Shown here in pieces: positions 43,332 to 55,298 of a DNA stretch of 64,000 nt. Every line of letters starts with the position of its first letter. Position 1 is the first letter of the stretch. This DNA is from Cyathus striatus. Lineage: Eukaryota > Basidiomycota > Agaricomycetes > Agaricales > Nidulariaceae. Below the pieces are notes generated by a model. The model did no database searches. It saw only the letters and a list, made by a program, of their open reading frames with translations, and was not told where the DNA came from. The stretch covers positions 5,642,001 to 5,706,000 of the forward strand of contig JAOVFP010000002.1 of assembly GCA_025738555.1 (NCBI GenBank). Reading direction: 5' to 3'. The translations under genes and the position numbers were made by a program.

Positions 43332-44891
43332 TTAAGGCCTCATATCCAAGTGCCCAGAAATTATGGCTTCGATGACGGTATTATTTTCTCCTTTAATCGA
43401 CATGGTACCATCGATCGTGCCATTGCCCGAGAAGATGATAGTTCCTTTGTTATATCCACCGAACGACATTTCATCAACATCAACATTCCCGCGCCAGAGA
43501 AAGTTCATACTGGTACCAGCACACGAAGGATTCGGTCCCACTGACCGAATGTACCCATATACAACTCCTATACGAAAGAATCCCCAGATGTGAGAACCGG
43601 TTGACGAAGGTTCAAATTCTATCATGTTTTCAAAGTTCGATTTCCAGGGCCAATCTTCAGTGGGATCGCAAACAACAACTAAGAATCTGCCAACGCAGAC
43701 ACTGGCGATCCGACGGGAGCAAGTTATACTAGTTGCTACTTAGTAGATAAAGGTGAATATACCTTCGGGGTCGCTTTCCTCTGTTTCTTCCGGGGAACTC
43801 GTTTAGGTGTCGGTGTGCCAGCGTCCTGCGAGATACCTCGTGAGCAAAAGGATACAATCACTAAAAACAATGGTCCCACTTGTTCCAACATGCCAGCAAG
43901 CCACAAAGCCACCTTTCCGTCAGGAATACGCCGGTTCTGCAAACTACAAGGTACGTAAGTATAGGCTAACATCGATAGAGTAGACGATGTAAACACGCAC
44001 GTGCTTAGACTGGCGGCACCCTTACGCATTTTCTTTCCCGTGTACTGCGAATTCGTGAGTTTTCAATGATCACCTTAGATGAAATGCAAACCCACCCCTT
44101 CTGGATAATCAGTAAAGTTGCAGGCTCTGCCCTTCTTCACCACGCCTAGATTCACCAGTTGAAAATGAAGTTGGGCTTCTGAACCCCATTCTTTATCAAA
44201 AATGCGATCGAAAATATTTTCAGCTACATTTCTATCCAGTGAAAAAAAACACTTCAATTGCGTTCTGCAGTTTCGTGAACATCCAATAAATAGTTTAGAT
44301 AAAAATAGAACCTACGGGTGTCCCGGGAAACTTCTTGAGATGACACCATTCGTCGATGTTCATGGCATCTAACACCTTCAGACAACCTCGAATGCTGTCG
44401 TCAATGGCACATAATGATATGGTGTCAATGCCGAAGATCAGGGTTTTAGCTACTTCCCTATCCAACGAAAAAAACGCCATGCGCGTTTCAATGACGAAAG
44501 CTGGCACTGCGCGCGTGTACTTAAGAATGAGTTCTTTCTCCTCCGTCCGGTCTTCCTTCAAGTTCTCCTCCCAAGCCGAAATGGACAGAGGAACCTCTAG
44601 AATCTTCTCTCCATTCAGCCCCTCTGTGAATGCGTCCAAAAGGTTTTTCTTCGCCAGTGCCTTCGTCTTCATATCCGGCAAGCCATAGTGTATGAGCTGG
44701 GCGCGATAAAATGCGGTAGGCAGGTCTTTGCGAGACCTTGGCTGCCCCCCACCACAGGTAAGAAGATCGTACAGGCTCGACGCGCTTTCCCGTGGGTAAT
44801 TGTGCTTGTCGACTTCAACATGAAGCTGATCTTCGAAGATGGAGAATCCACTATGTCTTGTAGTTGGTGGAGGAAAGGCTAGGTTTGACAT
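43332..44891 (-). CDS. Divergent SAP-like family member 9, duplicated helical domain
   Basis: Start at 44891 (MSNLAFPPPTTRHSGFSIFEDQLHV is the N-terminal region). SAP-like pair FYRAQLIHYGLPDMKTK..AKKNLLDAF. The helical domain occurs twice: VIETRMAFFSLDREVAKTLI (about 44295-44500) and LKCFFSLDRNVAENIF..TDYPEG (44075-44257), suggesting an internal duplication. A short YTGKKMRKGAASL exon, a basic PKRVPRKKQRKATPK exon and a C-terminal domain with GSHIWGFFRIGVVYGYIRS and FLWRG (43332-43625) follow. The last loses the RERGE segment and the acidic tail. No H3-like segment is seen. The joint between the two helical copies does not splice cleanly by eye, so partial decay is possible. Confidence 0.5.
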
Positions 44892-45466
44892 GACGAATCT
44901 TGAAGTGAGAGTAGAGAATGGCTAGGATGTAATGGGATATGTAGCATGTTTCTGAAGTGACTTGGTATTTAAGGACCTGAAGAGAATGCTAGTTATCTAA
45001 AGATGGTTCTGAATGAACGTTGGCAACGAGTGGCCACTGGCGACGACAATTGACGACAAGGAACAGAACGAAATTCTGTAAATAGTAACACCGGCGGCGA
45101 CGCGCTAAGCAAACGAGCCACGTGAGTCGGAAGTTAAGTGCTTACTAATACCTGGTACCGCCACTTCCCGCCGCTCTCCGTCACTTTAGTTATGAACTTC
45201 GGTGGGCAACTAAGTACTCTACGATACAACACCTTCAACACATGGTTATGATATCGGATGTAAATAAATTTATTACATCGTTCTAATTATTTCCACTGGC
45301 ACAGGAGTGAAGATAAAAATCGGAGACAACAAAAAATTCTGTACTTGCTAAGCCCAGGTGAGCACAAGGCACAAATAAACGCGAAGTAGGCACTATCCAC
45401 TATCCTTTGTTATATCTCTATGGTGAACTGAGAAACAACATCCATGTTGTCACTTCGCCCTGAACT
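44892..45466. other. Intergenic, right border of the SAP-like cluster
   Basis: Upstream region of member 9 and 3' flank of the unknown gene at 45467. I see no gene or repeat. Confidence 0.45.
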
Positions 45467-46246
45467 TTACATGGAGCCAAACAACACAGTGGAAGTTGCC
45501 GCTACAGATGCATGTTTGACAGACTTCGCAGCATATGCGGTTACTGCCACTGGACAAGGACGTTCATGAAATAAAGAGCATTTACGAGAATCATGGATTT
45601 CATCCAATTCAGTGTTCAACCCTGAAGTAACATTTTGCCGCTTGGGAAGCGGTTGCGATATGATACACCAGTCCGAGAAGTGGAACGCTAAGGAGAATCT
45701 GTTCGAAAGAAGGGAGATATTATCAGGACTAAGTACGGGGTTCCCGAGAAGCGTATCGTCAGCAATAGTCATAGACGATGGATGGGAAGAACTTGTTGAA
45801 TATATGTCTTTGGAGTCCTCGAGCTTAAAACTCTTAAAAGACCGAAAGCCTTCCTTGCTCTGAGGCTCTACGATAGATATCCATTGCTGAGAATTCATCT
45901 GTACCTGATTTCTAAACCAATTAACGCGTGGTGTCGCGAGATGGTGCCGAGTCAGAGCGGTCCCAATGGGAGAAAGCATACTGGGGGTAACGTCCTGGAA
46001 CTCACCAGCTGAACCAGTAAGGTTAGCAGAGGGGTCAGTCGAGAAGGTAGACCTAAGTCTATACAAACGAGGCGTTTTGTCATCGATATACTATAACCGG
46101 CTATGATCAAGACATCACAGTAGGTACGAGCACAACAAACGTACCTTGTACTCCTGTGTATATGACATTGGCGAACCTAGTGGACCTGCTTGCATTGTCC
46201 ACAAAGAAGGATTGTGGCGAGTAGAAAGCAACCTGTCGGACATCAT
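45467..46246 (-). CDS. Unknown protein, Ser-rich
   Basis: Two exons, 46145-46246 and 45467-46090, join in frame (MMSDRLLSTRHNPSLW to SYTQEYK, then YIDDKTPRLYRLRSTF...), giving about 241 residues. Donor GTACGT and acceptor ATAG are good. The protein is rich in Ser/Thr/Pro with no recognisable domain, signal peptide or membrane helix. I do not recognise it. Splicing with clean phases and a long second exon support a real gene. Confidence 0.45.
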
Positions 46247-46688
46247 TCCATTTGGTTCACTACCTTGTTGATGTTATTGTTATTGTCAGGGAGCTTGTGG
46301 CGTAAAGATACTGTTGAAAGCGGTATAGTCTGCCTTGAACGGTGGTTTAAAGAATAAGAAAGAAAGAAACAGAGAAATATGCAAGATGACCCAAGACGTG
46401 AGTTCAAATAGCTTTTAAACCCGCAGTCTGGGAGCTGTTCAGCATCTTATCTGAAAACAATGTGGAAGCGTCGACACTTCGCAATGATGGTGCACAGCAA
46501 TCTAGTCATTCGTCTGTAACAACTCGTCTACTAAATCGACAACATCTGGAAACCTGAACAGGAGTTCCAAGCATGGCATGTGCGGTCCCTGTGGCGGGTG
46601 AGAAAATACGTTGCGTAGAGCGGTATCTTCGGCCAGAAAAGGTTCATACATCATGATTACAACATACTTACAACACTCGAAAGTGCCA
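46247..46688. other. Spacer between the unknown gene and NOC2
   Basis: 5' flank of the unknown gene and 3' flank of NOC2. The open minus-strand frame at 46502-46688 continues past the NOC2 stop in another frame and is probably untranslated. Confidence 0.4.
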
Positions 46689-49369
46689 TTAGTCTTCCAG
46701 AATCTCATCCTCTCCTTCTCGAGCCTGTAAAACAACACAGCGTTAGCATTCTCAAAGGACCAAGGTGACGCAACCAACATACCTTCTCCATAAGTTTTCG
46801 GCGCTTTTCCCTAGCTTTACGCTGCACCTTCAAAAACTTCCGAAGTGGAGCATCATCCAAACTCGCCCGAATATCCCGCTCCCACTCCTGGACTTCGCCA
46901 ACCTTCCCAGGAGCAAACACAACTCCCTTCCTTTTCTGCTCTATCCAGCGTGCGCTGTCTTCCACACGTTCAAGGAGGTTCTTTACTATGCCTTGTTCCT
47001 TCGTTGTCCCGCTCGCCGCATTCTTGACGTCCTTGCGGAGAATCACCACAAGTGGAACCACAATTTCCGGGAAAGCAATGGACCCGTGGACAGCCGAACT
47101 ACATAACCACTCTGCAAGGTGAAAGGCAGCTTCTTCAGTTACACCCTCGTAATACACTCGCGTCTTCAAGTACTGCTGAGGTATCCGAATTTGAACGTCG
47201 AAGTCCAGAGGTTTGAGGGTTGAAGAGCGTGGGCGGGCCGAGGGGGATAGTACGCTGTTGATAATTGGGAGGATATAAGGCGCAATTGGGATGTATGTTT
47301 CGGTGTGTTTTGTAAGGTGCAGTAAGGATCGGATAACGTGCAAGTGGAATGGGTAGGAGCGGCTGTGAGGGATGAGCCTGCGAAGAGTCATAGTAAGTAT
47401 GGGGCAACCAGATAGCGAACAAACATACTTGATTGATCCAAGACTTATCTGAACAAGGGGGTAGATGAGTGGCCGTAGCTCACTTTCCTTGCCAGTTGCA
47501 GCTTCTGCGTTAATATCACATGCTCTAGCCAATACTATACACCAGAAGTCAATGCAATGAATATATTGCCAGTTATAAACTTGCTTATAAGCTTCCTATT
47601 GGGACAAGGCGTCAGGCAAGCAAACAGCAGATGAAACACTAATACTGACTTTTGTCTTCACTTTCATGCTATTCCTCAAGTGGATAGCAAGCTGGCGAAT
47701 ATATCCAAATGCATGCTGGTATGCCGCCGCATGATCGAGACAGAATACTTCGGAGGCAGAGTTCTTCATGAGATTGATTGAGGGCAAGGTGTGAGCAGTG
47801 GTCGATTTGCATGAGCGGACTAATGTGAGGTAGGTACTCTGGGATTAAAGATGTTAGATGGTCTGTTACCAGCGCATGGAATAGAACACTAACTTTGAGG
47901 ATGGTATCATGAATAGAGTCGTCCGGCGCCGAAGCCAGTTTTCGAATGGAAAGGAATGCTGACATCCTGACAGCATCGCGAGCGCTAGACCATATATCTA
48001 AGCATTTCTAAACATAGGTGAGCAAGAAGGTGTAACCGAGGTATGTTCTTGGCGAACCTTAAGATATGACTTCACGGCTTTACGGCTACTGACGACGTAC
48101 GGGATGAGCTTCGCGCTCTCGGTAACAGCCAGCTGAATAACCTCGTCGTCGGTAAGCTGCGAGAAGATGTGTATTATGTTATGGAAGAACGAGAGGATGA
48201 GCTTTTGAAGTGCTGTAAACTTCGGCGACTGTGTGGGTGCCTTGCTGTAGAACTGGTGTCAGCACCTGGGTATCGACATAAACGTATAGATACTCACAAC
48301 TTCCCGTTCGCCAGTGTCTTGTACGGAATATGATGTTGAAGAACAACAGGCGTATACCTCAGAGCAACAACCAATAGCTTGTTGTAAACTAAAAGAAGAT
48401 CGTAAACAACTTGTAACGAAAAGCCCGAACCACATACCAGCGGAACTATCAATACTCCACGCCAAAACCTGATCGTCTTCATTCATATGCGCAGCAGCTC
48501 TGAATGCTACAAGCAGTTTTCGAAGAGCCCTCAAGGAGTTGTGCTATTGTATGAAGTTAAGACGCGTTAAGAACGAGAGAAAAGATCAAGTACCTTCAAC
48601 AAAGCCCTTTGCCATTGAAGAATATGCTTTATCGTCAACACAGGTAACTTCTCTTCATCATCGACATCCATTTCTTCTTCTTCACTTGCGTCGTCGTCGT
48701 CGTCGTCGTCAGCTGCAGACAAAGTTTCTAGACCAAAGTTCAACAACTCTCGGTCATTTTCTTGGAGGTATTTATAGAACTCGGGATCCTTCTCCGCCAG
48801 TTTTGAGAGTTCTTGAAGATGGTTCTTTCCTTCCTCTTCAATGGAATAATGAGAAGTATGAACCTAAGATGGAGACGCGCACATACCGTCCAATTCGTCA
48901 ATAGATGCAAATGAAGCGTTGTCGTCGAAGTCTTCCTCCTCGTCATCGGCATCCTCTTCATCGGAATCCTTACAGCCTAGTTAGACTATTAAAACGTGAA
49001 GATACTTGTGCAAATACCTGGTCGTTTTCTAGTTCTTCAAGATCACTGTCTTCCATGAAGTTTCCGCTTAGAAACTCGTCCACTGACATTCCCTTCGCAC
49101 TGTAAAGCGACGTGGATATCAGCACTTGGCACAAATTAAACGCGATCCGCTACGCACCTCTTTTTTGAAGTCGAAGGTTGCTCATCCTCGTCATCTGAAC
49201 CGTTCTCATCTCCAGGAGCGGAGTTTTCTGCCTGACCACCTCCACCGCGTTGTCCTTTTCTTCTTTGGATTTTCTTCTGAACTTGTTGTCGTTTGCGTCG
49301 GGCATCAATGGCCTGCTTGAGCTTTCCACTAGCCGCGAACTTTTTTGTGGCTTTCGATGCTTTCCCCAT
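46689..49369 (-). CDS. NOC2: Nucleolar complex protein 2 (NOC2 family)
   Basis: NOC2 pairs with NOC1 and NOC3 in moving pre-60S ribosomal particles from nucleolus to nucleoplasm. The start [17 protein letters not shown] is basic, followed by acidic exons with [31 protein letters not shown] and a poly-Asp tract (gtc repeat at 48683-48712). The conserved helical repeat body shows [109 protein letters not shown] and [11 protein letters not shown]. The last exon (46689-46724) codes [11 protein letters not shown] and stops. There are about twelve exons with short introns. It is a single-copy housekeeping gene, apparently intact. Confidence 0.92.
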
Positions 49370-49863
49370 GATGATAAGTAGTGTATGAACAGAAGAGAAA
49401 CAGAAGAGCGAAAGTTGGGATAAGCACCAGCTTGAGGTTAAGCGAAGTGCTGAAGAAAATCGGTTACTTACGTAACTATCAGCAAACTAATAATAACCGG
49501 CCATTTAAGATTCTGAAGAGCTTCTTGAGTCTTACTTCCAACACTCGTTTTAATTTCATAAAATGCCTTTTCATGTTCTCTCGTATATCCATGTTTGCCA
49601 ACGTTCGATATCATAACCAAACGATGGACAAACCCAGCGAGCTGCTTCCATTCCGAAGGAATAAGTAATCGTACCACGATGGCACGAGCGCTTTTCCGCT
49701 GAAGAACAATCGTCAGCCTATAGTTGGAGCCTACTTCTGGGAAGATAAAGTTTCGGGGTTGTATTATGCAAGCGCTGGGAACTCTATATATAAAGGACCA
49801 TCCGCGGAGACCTTCCCCTCGAGCACCTTCATCTTAGTGACCTCGCAGCGTTCAATCGATACG
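49370..49863. other. Divergent promoter region of NOC2 and LRR paralogue 5
   Basis: Roughly 494 bp between two start codons pointing away from each other. No gene. A TATATATAAAGG tract at about 49784-49796 lies 70-80 bp before the LRR start codon and may be its TATA box. Confidence 0.45.
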
Positions 49864-52177
49864 ATGTCTGAAATCTCTGCCACTAGTAGCTTCAGCAATT
49901 TGGAGGAGCAGACGGTGTTATCAGACTTCGAATCGATTGAATCGGAAACATCTGGAGGCGTAACTCCAGATGCTGTCGATTCTGCACATGTGGAGGAATC
50001 CCACACGATAGATGATGTTCCCGTCGAAAGCATCGCTGTTACCACTCATTCCAATACATCTATTGACAATGACATGCTCTCAGAATCTAATCAATCTAAG
50101 GAAGATGGCGCACCAGAAATACCTGAAAGTCCCCAAGAATTGGTCTACGATAATCCTGAAGCCTTACCTGCACAGGCTACGCCACAGGCACCAAAGGTCT
50201 GTCTTTTACGGTGTACTTACATGTGTTGCCTCTACTAAATTTTTCATAATTCAGACTGAACCAGAAGCAGCGAGGACTGAGATACACTCGCTCATTCCTC
50301 TCCTTGAATTGCTACCTGCACTGCAGACCGATGATGGACATCTGGTGCGTAGGTTTTCACTTGAAAATGCCTTCTTCTGAACCAGGTATACTTAGATCCT
50401 TAGCGGGGAGATCACCAAGGACGATCTGCAGAACGTTATCGAATACGCAACAAGAGTCTCAGAATTTACCTATCCTTGCAACACGTCGAAAGACAGTGAA
50501 ATCACAATCTCACCCGCTTTATATATCTGGCTTGCGCAATGCACTAAAAGTCCCCTCTTTCCATCTCTCCATGCAATCAGGCTGCTCTCCGTCTCCCCCG
50601 ACTTGTGTTATATCCCCCTTCTTCTCAGCGACAATCTTTCTCTATTGGAGATTAGTGACATCTCACCCACCACAATTTATCTTGTAAAGTCATTATTGAC
50701 TGTGCTTCCAAATGAAGCTCCAGGGATCAGACAACTCGTGCTCCGTGGACCGCAGCAGCTCTCACAGACCGCTCTTTATCCTATTTCGAAGCTCAAGCAT
50801 CTGATGCGCCTCGAGCTGGATAACATTACTACTATCGAAGGAACTTCTTTGCTTGAGAGTTTGGGTACGCTGCCCCTCCTGGAAGATTTAACAGTCATAG
50901 CGAGAACCCCCTCGCCCAGCATGTCGGCTTCACCCTGTGGTATCACCGAGGGCGTCACGGGATTCCTCAAACTCAGAAGTTTGAGTATTACTGGTTCATT
51001 TCAGCTCATACATGATCTCGTCATCCTCGTATCGTCTCAAGTGCTCCGTTCCCTCAATATTCATGTTGAACTATCCGCTGTCGAAGAGCATGTATGTATC
51101 CAGGAAATACCAGAGCTGGAAAATGTGGAAGGGATTGACGCATTGACAGAGGATATTGTCAGTGTGAAGGCAGAGGTCGCAAGGCTAAAGCAAATAGTGG
51201 ATGAAGCACAGAAGGCAGTGAAGGAAGCAGATGAGATTAGAATAAATAATCTTCTGGCCAGGAGGCTGAAGAAACTGGAGGGTTGTGTATCCGAAGACAA
51301 AGAAATAGAGGTTCGGAAGTCATTGGAAGGGCCAATTAAAGGCGAGCGCAGCAAACTACAAATTGAGGCCGATGCTACATTGAAAGAAGTCCTGGAGAAA
51401 CACACGATAGCAATGTCTCATTTGTCCAAGTTGGAAGTCAGTCATAGAGCGCGCGTGTCTTCTGACACTTCTGTGACCACCAAGGCCGATGGGCTCGACG
51501 AACCTCATGCCTTCAACCAAACCGTTGACGCCATGGTATCGCGCTGGTCAATAAGCCTGGACTATCTTGCTCTGTCCATTGGTAACGATGCGCTTTCCTC
51601 CAATGTTCCAAAGCATCTCTTTGATCTTACGGAGCCACTGCTGCTTCAACTCAAGCATCTTCATGCGCTAGAGTCGCTGCACTTAGAGGGATGGAACTTG
51701 CCATTGGAGCCTTCATTCCCGCTGATTAGCATCCTTGGGGGATGGTCAAACATCAAGCACGTTCGTCTTCCCCTCTTCAGTGGCGTCTCTCCAGTGAAGT
51801 TGGATGTACTACATGACATCGCCGACAGCTGTCCGTGTCTCGAGTCTCTCCAGCTGAAGCTGGATATTTCAACCCTTCCTCAGTTGCCTGAAAACTCCGG
51901 AGCCATGTTCGCGCTTCGTCATGGTTTACGAAGACTGATGGTGGAAAGCCCTACAGGCACAGTTGACAGACGAGCACAGAAACAAATCGCGAGATACCTG
52001 AACGCGTTGTTCCCTTATCTCAAGACTGTGGCTTGTCAGGCTTCCGAAGGCCCCGTGGCTGAGACATGGAATGAGGTTAATGAGCTTATCAGTTTGCTTC
52101 GACTCGTCAAAAAAGACGATTGGGCCCGCGATGCTGTTAGGAGCTTGTCTGTAATCTGCAATGTAGTACTACGATAA
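49864..52177 (+). CDS. LRR / coiled-coil / LRR protein (paralogue 5, separate from cluster)
   Basis: Exons 49864-50196, 50255-50344 and 50396-52177 give about 734 residues. Same phases and parts as the cluster at 7-20 kb: acidic leader (MSEISATSSFSNLEEQ), IHSLIPLLELLPALQTDDGHL, ILSGEITKDDLQNVIEYATRV, LRRs (LSLLEISDI, IRQLVLRGPQQL, LMRLELDNI), a shorter coiled coil (about VSVKAEVARLKQIVDEAQ to HLSKLEVSHRA) and a second LRR half ending LLRLVKKDDWARD. It sits about 30 kb from the other four with the SAP-like cluster between. Intact. Confidence 0.8.
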
Positions 52178-52625
52178 GAGTCTATAAACGAAGATCTATT
52201 AGATGTAAGAGGGATGTACCGCTGTACATACCTATAAACGAAGTGAACAAAGATAAAGAATAAGAGTACGAGTAAGCTACGAGATATGTACGGGACGGGT
52301 CACGTGGTTGTATCATGACAGATGCGGTCGAGACGAAGGAAACGTAATTAATTGCGGAGTCCGAGTATATAATTCCATAGATTGGTCGTCATATCTCGTA
52401 TTTCCTTGGTAAATAACATTGTGTATGCTGTGTACTTACTGAAGTATTCGTCCCAGAGCTTGCCCAGAGCCAGAGCCTTGAAATCGGAGCTAGACAATGT
52501 TAGATCTCCGACAAGATAACTCTAGTCGGCGATGACCGAGAATCAGCGCATTGCTTCGATTGAAGTCGAAAGGACTTGTTGCCAAATGTCGAATCGGAAT
52601 TCTTTGTTCTCGTTCTCTTCCTGTC
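52178..52625. other. Intergenic
   Basis: 3' flank of LRR paralogue 5 and promoter of the Arb1-like gene. No further gene seen. Confidence 0.4.
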
Positions 52626-54710
52626 ATGTCCTCCCCGCCTCAAGGCCAAATCCCATTGGCAGAGAGTAACCCGCTGCCAACCACTAAGCAGCTCTCCGGC
52701 CCAGCTATAAAGTACCCACCTTTTCCACCCGTTCCAGAGGGTGTCAAGATCACTCCTTTCAAGGACTTCAAAGAACACGGAATACAAATGTTCAGTGGTG
52801 ACGAAGAAGTCGAAGTCGATGGTCTAGGGATACCTACTGTACCATTACGCGTCCCTCACGGAACCGATGAAGGAAAGACCGAGGCAAGAAAGAGGGCCAA
52901 GAATCCTTTGGTGGCCTCTCATCCTCCCCCGCCTTCCCCGCTTCGTCATCCGGATGGGAGGCCTATACACCCTCGCGCGCAGATGATGCAAAGTCGTAAG
53001 GAGTGGTGGCAGTTCTGGCAAGAGGGGGAAGATCTTCGCATTACTGCTTACGCCTACAACCCGTACGTCTTCATGATCTGGTACGCGATCCTACTAACTA
53101 AACGAGCTTGATAGAAACATGTCACGCATGGATCGAATCTATCAAGCATCTGCAGACTTCAGGATGGGGCGACCATGGCCTCCTGCTCATACTCAGATTT
53201 TGTATCTCTGGGATCAGGTGCGTGTTCTCGTCAAACCACTTAGACCTTCATTTCATATCATCCCCATAGTTCCGCATTTTTGTTGGCCTGTTGGGCGTCA
53301 CTCCTGTTTGGACGCGTACGGATCGCCCACAAGAAAACCTTGACGATGAAAGCATCTCCGATGACGAATCCGATTTAGAGGCTCAAGCCAACCCGAGAAA
53401 GAAGGTTTATGTTCAAGATCGTCCTGAAGAGTACAGGAAAAAGAAGGCGTACGTTCGACATCGTCCGCCTTATACCTATTACGGGAAGCAGCCTATCCCA
53501 GTTGATAGCGACGAGGCCGTGCGAGAGCTGTTGGATGCGGAGAACGTACGCAAGGAAGAGCAGTTGATAAATTTCTTGAATGATCCTGAATTGTATGTTA
53601 AAATATTCTTCTCGTGGTATATGCGGAGGGAAGGGCTTCTTTGGTTCGTTATAATCAGTTCATGTTCGTGATTGATCTTGTCTGATACTCTTTCTATGCA
53701 GGAGCGACCGCTACCTAGAAGCCCTCCCTCGCCTCGTCCTCTTCTTCCTCAACTTCCTGTTGAGAAATCAAGTTCTCCCAGAAAAGTTGCACGAGCGTGG
53801 TCTCCGTCGGGCGGTTGTAGTAGCTTCTCAGGCGTTCAAGGAGCTCCCTCTAACATCCAAAGTGTCGAAACGTCTACCAGACGATTTCAGTCTCTCATGC
53901 ATGGCCTTATGGGAAGACGAACTTCGCCAAAAGGAGCCAGAGTCCGATGCTGCAGGAAGTCCCACCGAAGACCCTTTGAAGAAATTCGAAGAAGAGCTAA
54001 AAGCGGTGAACATGCAGTTGATCAAGCCCAACGACGATATGACACCTGATGAGGCAGTGAAGGAGATTCTCGAGGATAATATCGATGGGATTGTGGAGGA
54101 CGACGACGACTATGACCCTACTTCTTTCAAGTTGCCTGCTGATGACCACGATCCGTGGAGTACACCTAACCCACATTCGCTCATGGCTCTCCTTGGACCT
54201 ACCGCTTTCCCGTTGACACATACACCAGGCGTAATTGAAGCCTCAGTGCGACGGATTATATCGGTCACCCCAGTTCCCCAGCATCTCCCTAAACTAGCAT
54301 ATTCGAATGGACCGGACGCTGATGCAGTGGAGGCAGAGCTGCAGCGGCGGTTCGCGAAGGTCGTTATGAGTCCCTGGGTAGGATGGAACGACGGTGGCGA
54401 GCTAGCTGAGTTTTTGCACCCCAGGATTTTGCGTTCCCCTGAACCTACTGGCAAGGAAAGCGAAGTGAAGCCTCACGATGCAGAGAAGGATGCTATTACG
54501 CTCCTTGTTGATCCTTCCGTGCTGAACACCCTGTCGGAAGGTATGGGCATCGCTGGGACGTGGGTTCAACTTTCGCGGTTACCTAGTACAGACAAGAAGA
54601 AAGGGAAGAAGTCTAAGGCTCCCCCTACCAGCTACTGGTATGTTCAAGAGGTGTCCGCGTCTATCCCTAGCTTCTGGACTGTGCCTGAAGTGATTCCTCC
54701 TCAAATCTGA
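52626..54710 (+). CDS. Arb1-like protein (putative ARC siRNA-chaperone subunit)
   Basis: Four exons: 52626-53062, 53115-53218, from 53271 to about 53643, and 53702-54710. Landmarks are GIQMFSGDEEVEVDGLGIPT, RKEWWQFWQEGEDLRITAY, NPNMSRMDRIYQASADF, LWDQFRIFVGLLGVTPVW, FLNDPEL..YMRREGLLW, RLVLFFLNFLLRNQVLPE and KAPPTSYWYVQEV. The RxxxI..F..R/LW..F..YxGLL..TP pattern and the FLNFLLRxxVxPE helix resemble the Arb1 domain. In fission yeast Arb1 joins Ago1 and Arb2 in the ARC complex, which matures siRNA and is needed for heterochromatic H3K9 methylation. The assignment rests on my memory of motif patterns, so it is moderate. An unnamed Agaricomycete-specific family is the alternative. Intact, single copy. 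Confidence 0.5.
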
Positions 54711-55298
54711 TCGTTGCTCTGCGATTTTGAGAAGTGTTGCTTCAACTAATTGTACCTGTCACTGCCTACTTATATTCTTGCTCCGAATCTCAAGTATTCA
54801 TATTGTCATATCTTTACCAGTGATTATAACTACATGTGTAAATTGTGTCATTCAAATGTTGTATGTGTAATGAAATTCTTGGAACCAACTCAATGATTCT
54901 AGTTCTGAAGGTCGTCGGGTCCAGGTATTTCTTACTTCGGCTAATGTAGGACCTCGCAACCTAGAACGAAGGAACAGCAGCTTATTTCGCTACGCTCTCA
55001 TTACATTTCACTTCAATACTTTATGGCAGCCATCGCCGACGTGACTTGGTTCATCGGAGAAGTAGACCTTTTTACTTTGTAGGTGTCCAGGCAAGGATGA
55101 TAGCATGTTGTGCCCTTGCGATGTGTACAAGGGCCGGGACAGCGTACCACCTCGGTACAAGGACAGAACGTGAACGCCCAAAATAGAGCACCTAACATTA
55201 ACGAACCTTAACGCAAATAAGTACTTATAAATGGGCGTCATCTCAAGGTTCCCACATTGTTCTCGTCGTCTTCTTCCTTCCAACTTGTGCGTGTGTCT
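54711..55298. other. Intergenic
   Basis: 3' flank of the Arb1-like gene and 5' leader of the Q-rich gene. No gene recognised. Confidence 0.4.

Noticed and set aside
46502..46780. Separate minus-strand gene at the 3' end of NOC2
   Set aside because: The splice from KLMEK to [11 protein letters not shown] and stop fits NOC2, so this frame is read-through of an intron and 3' untranslated sequence.
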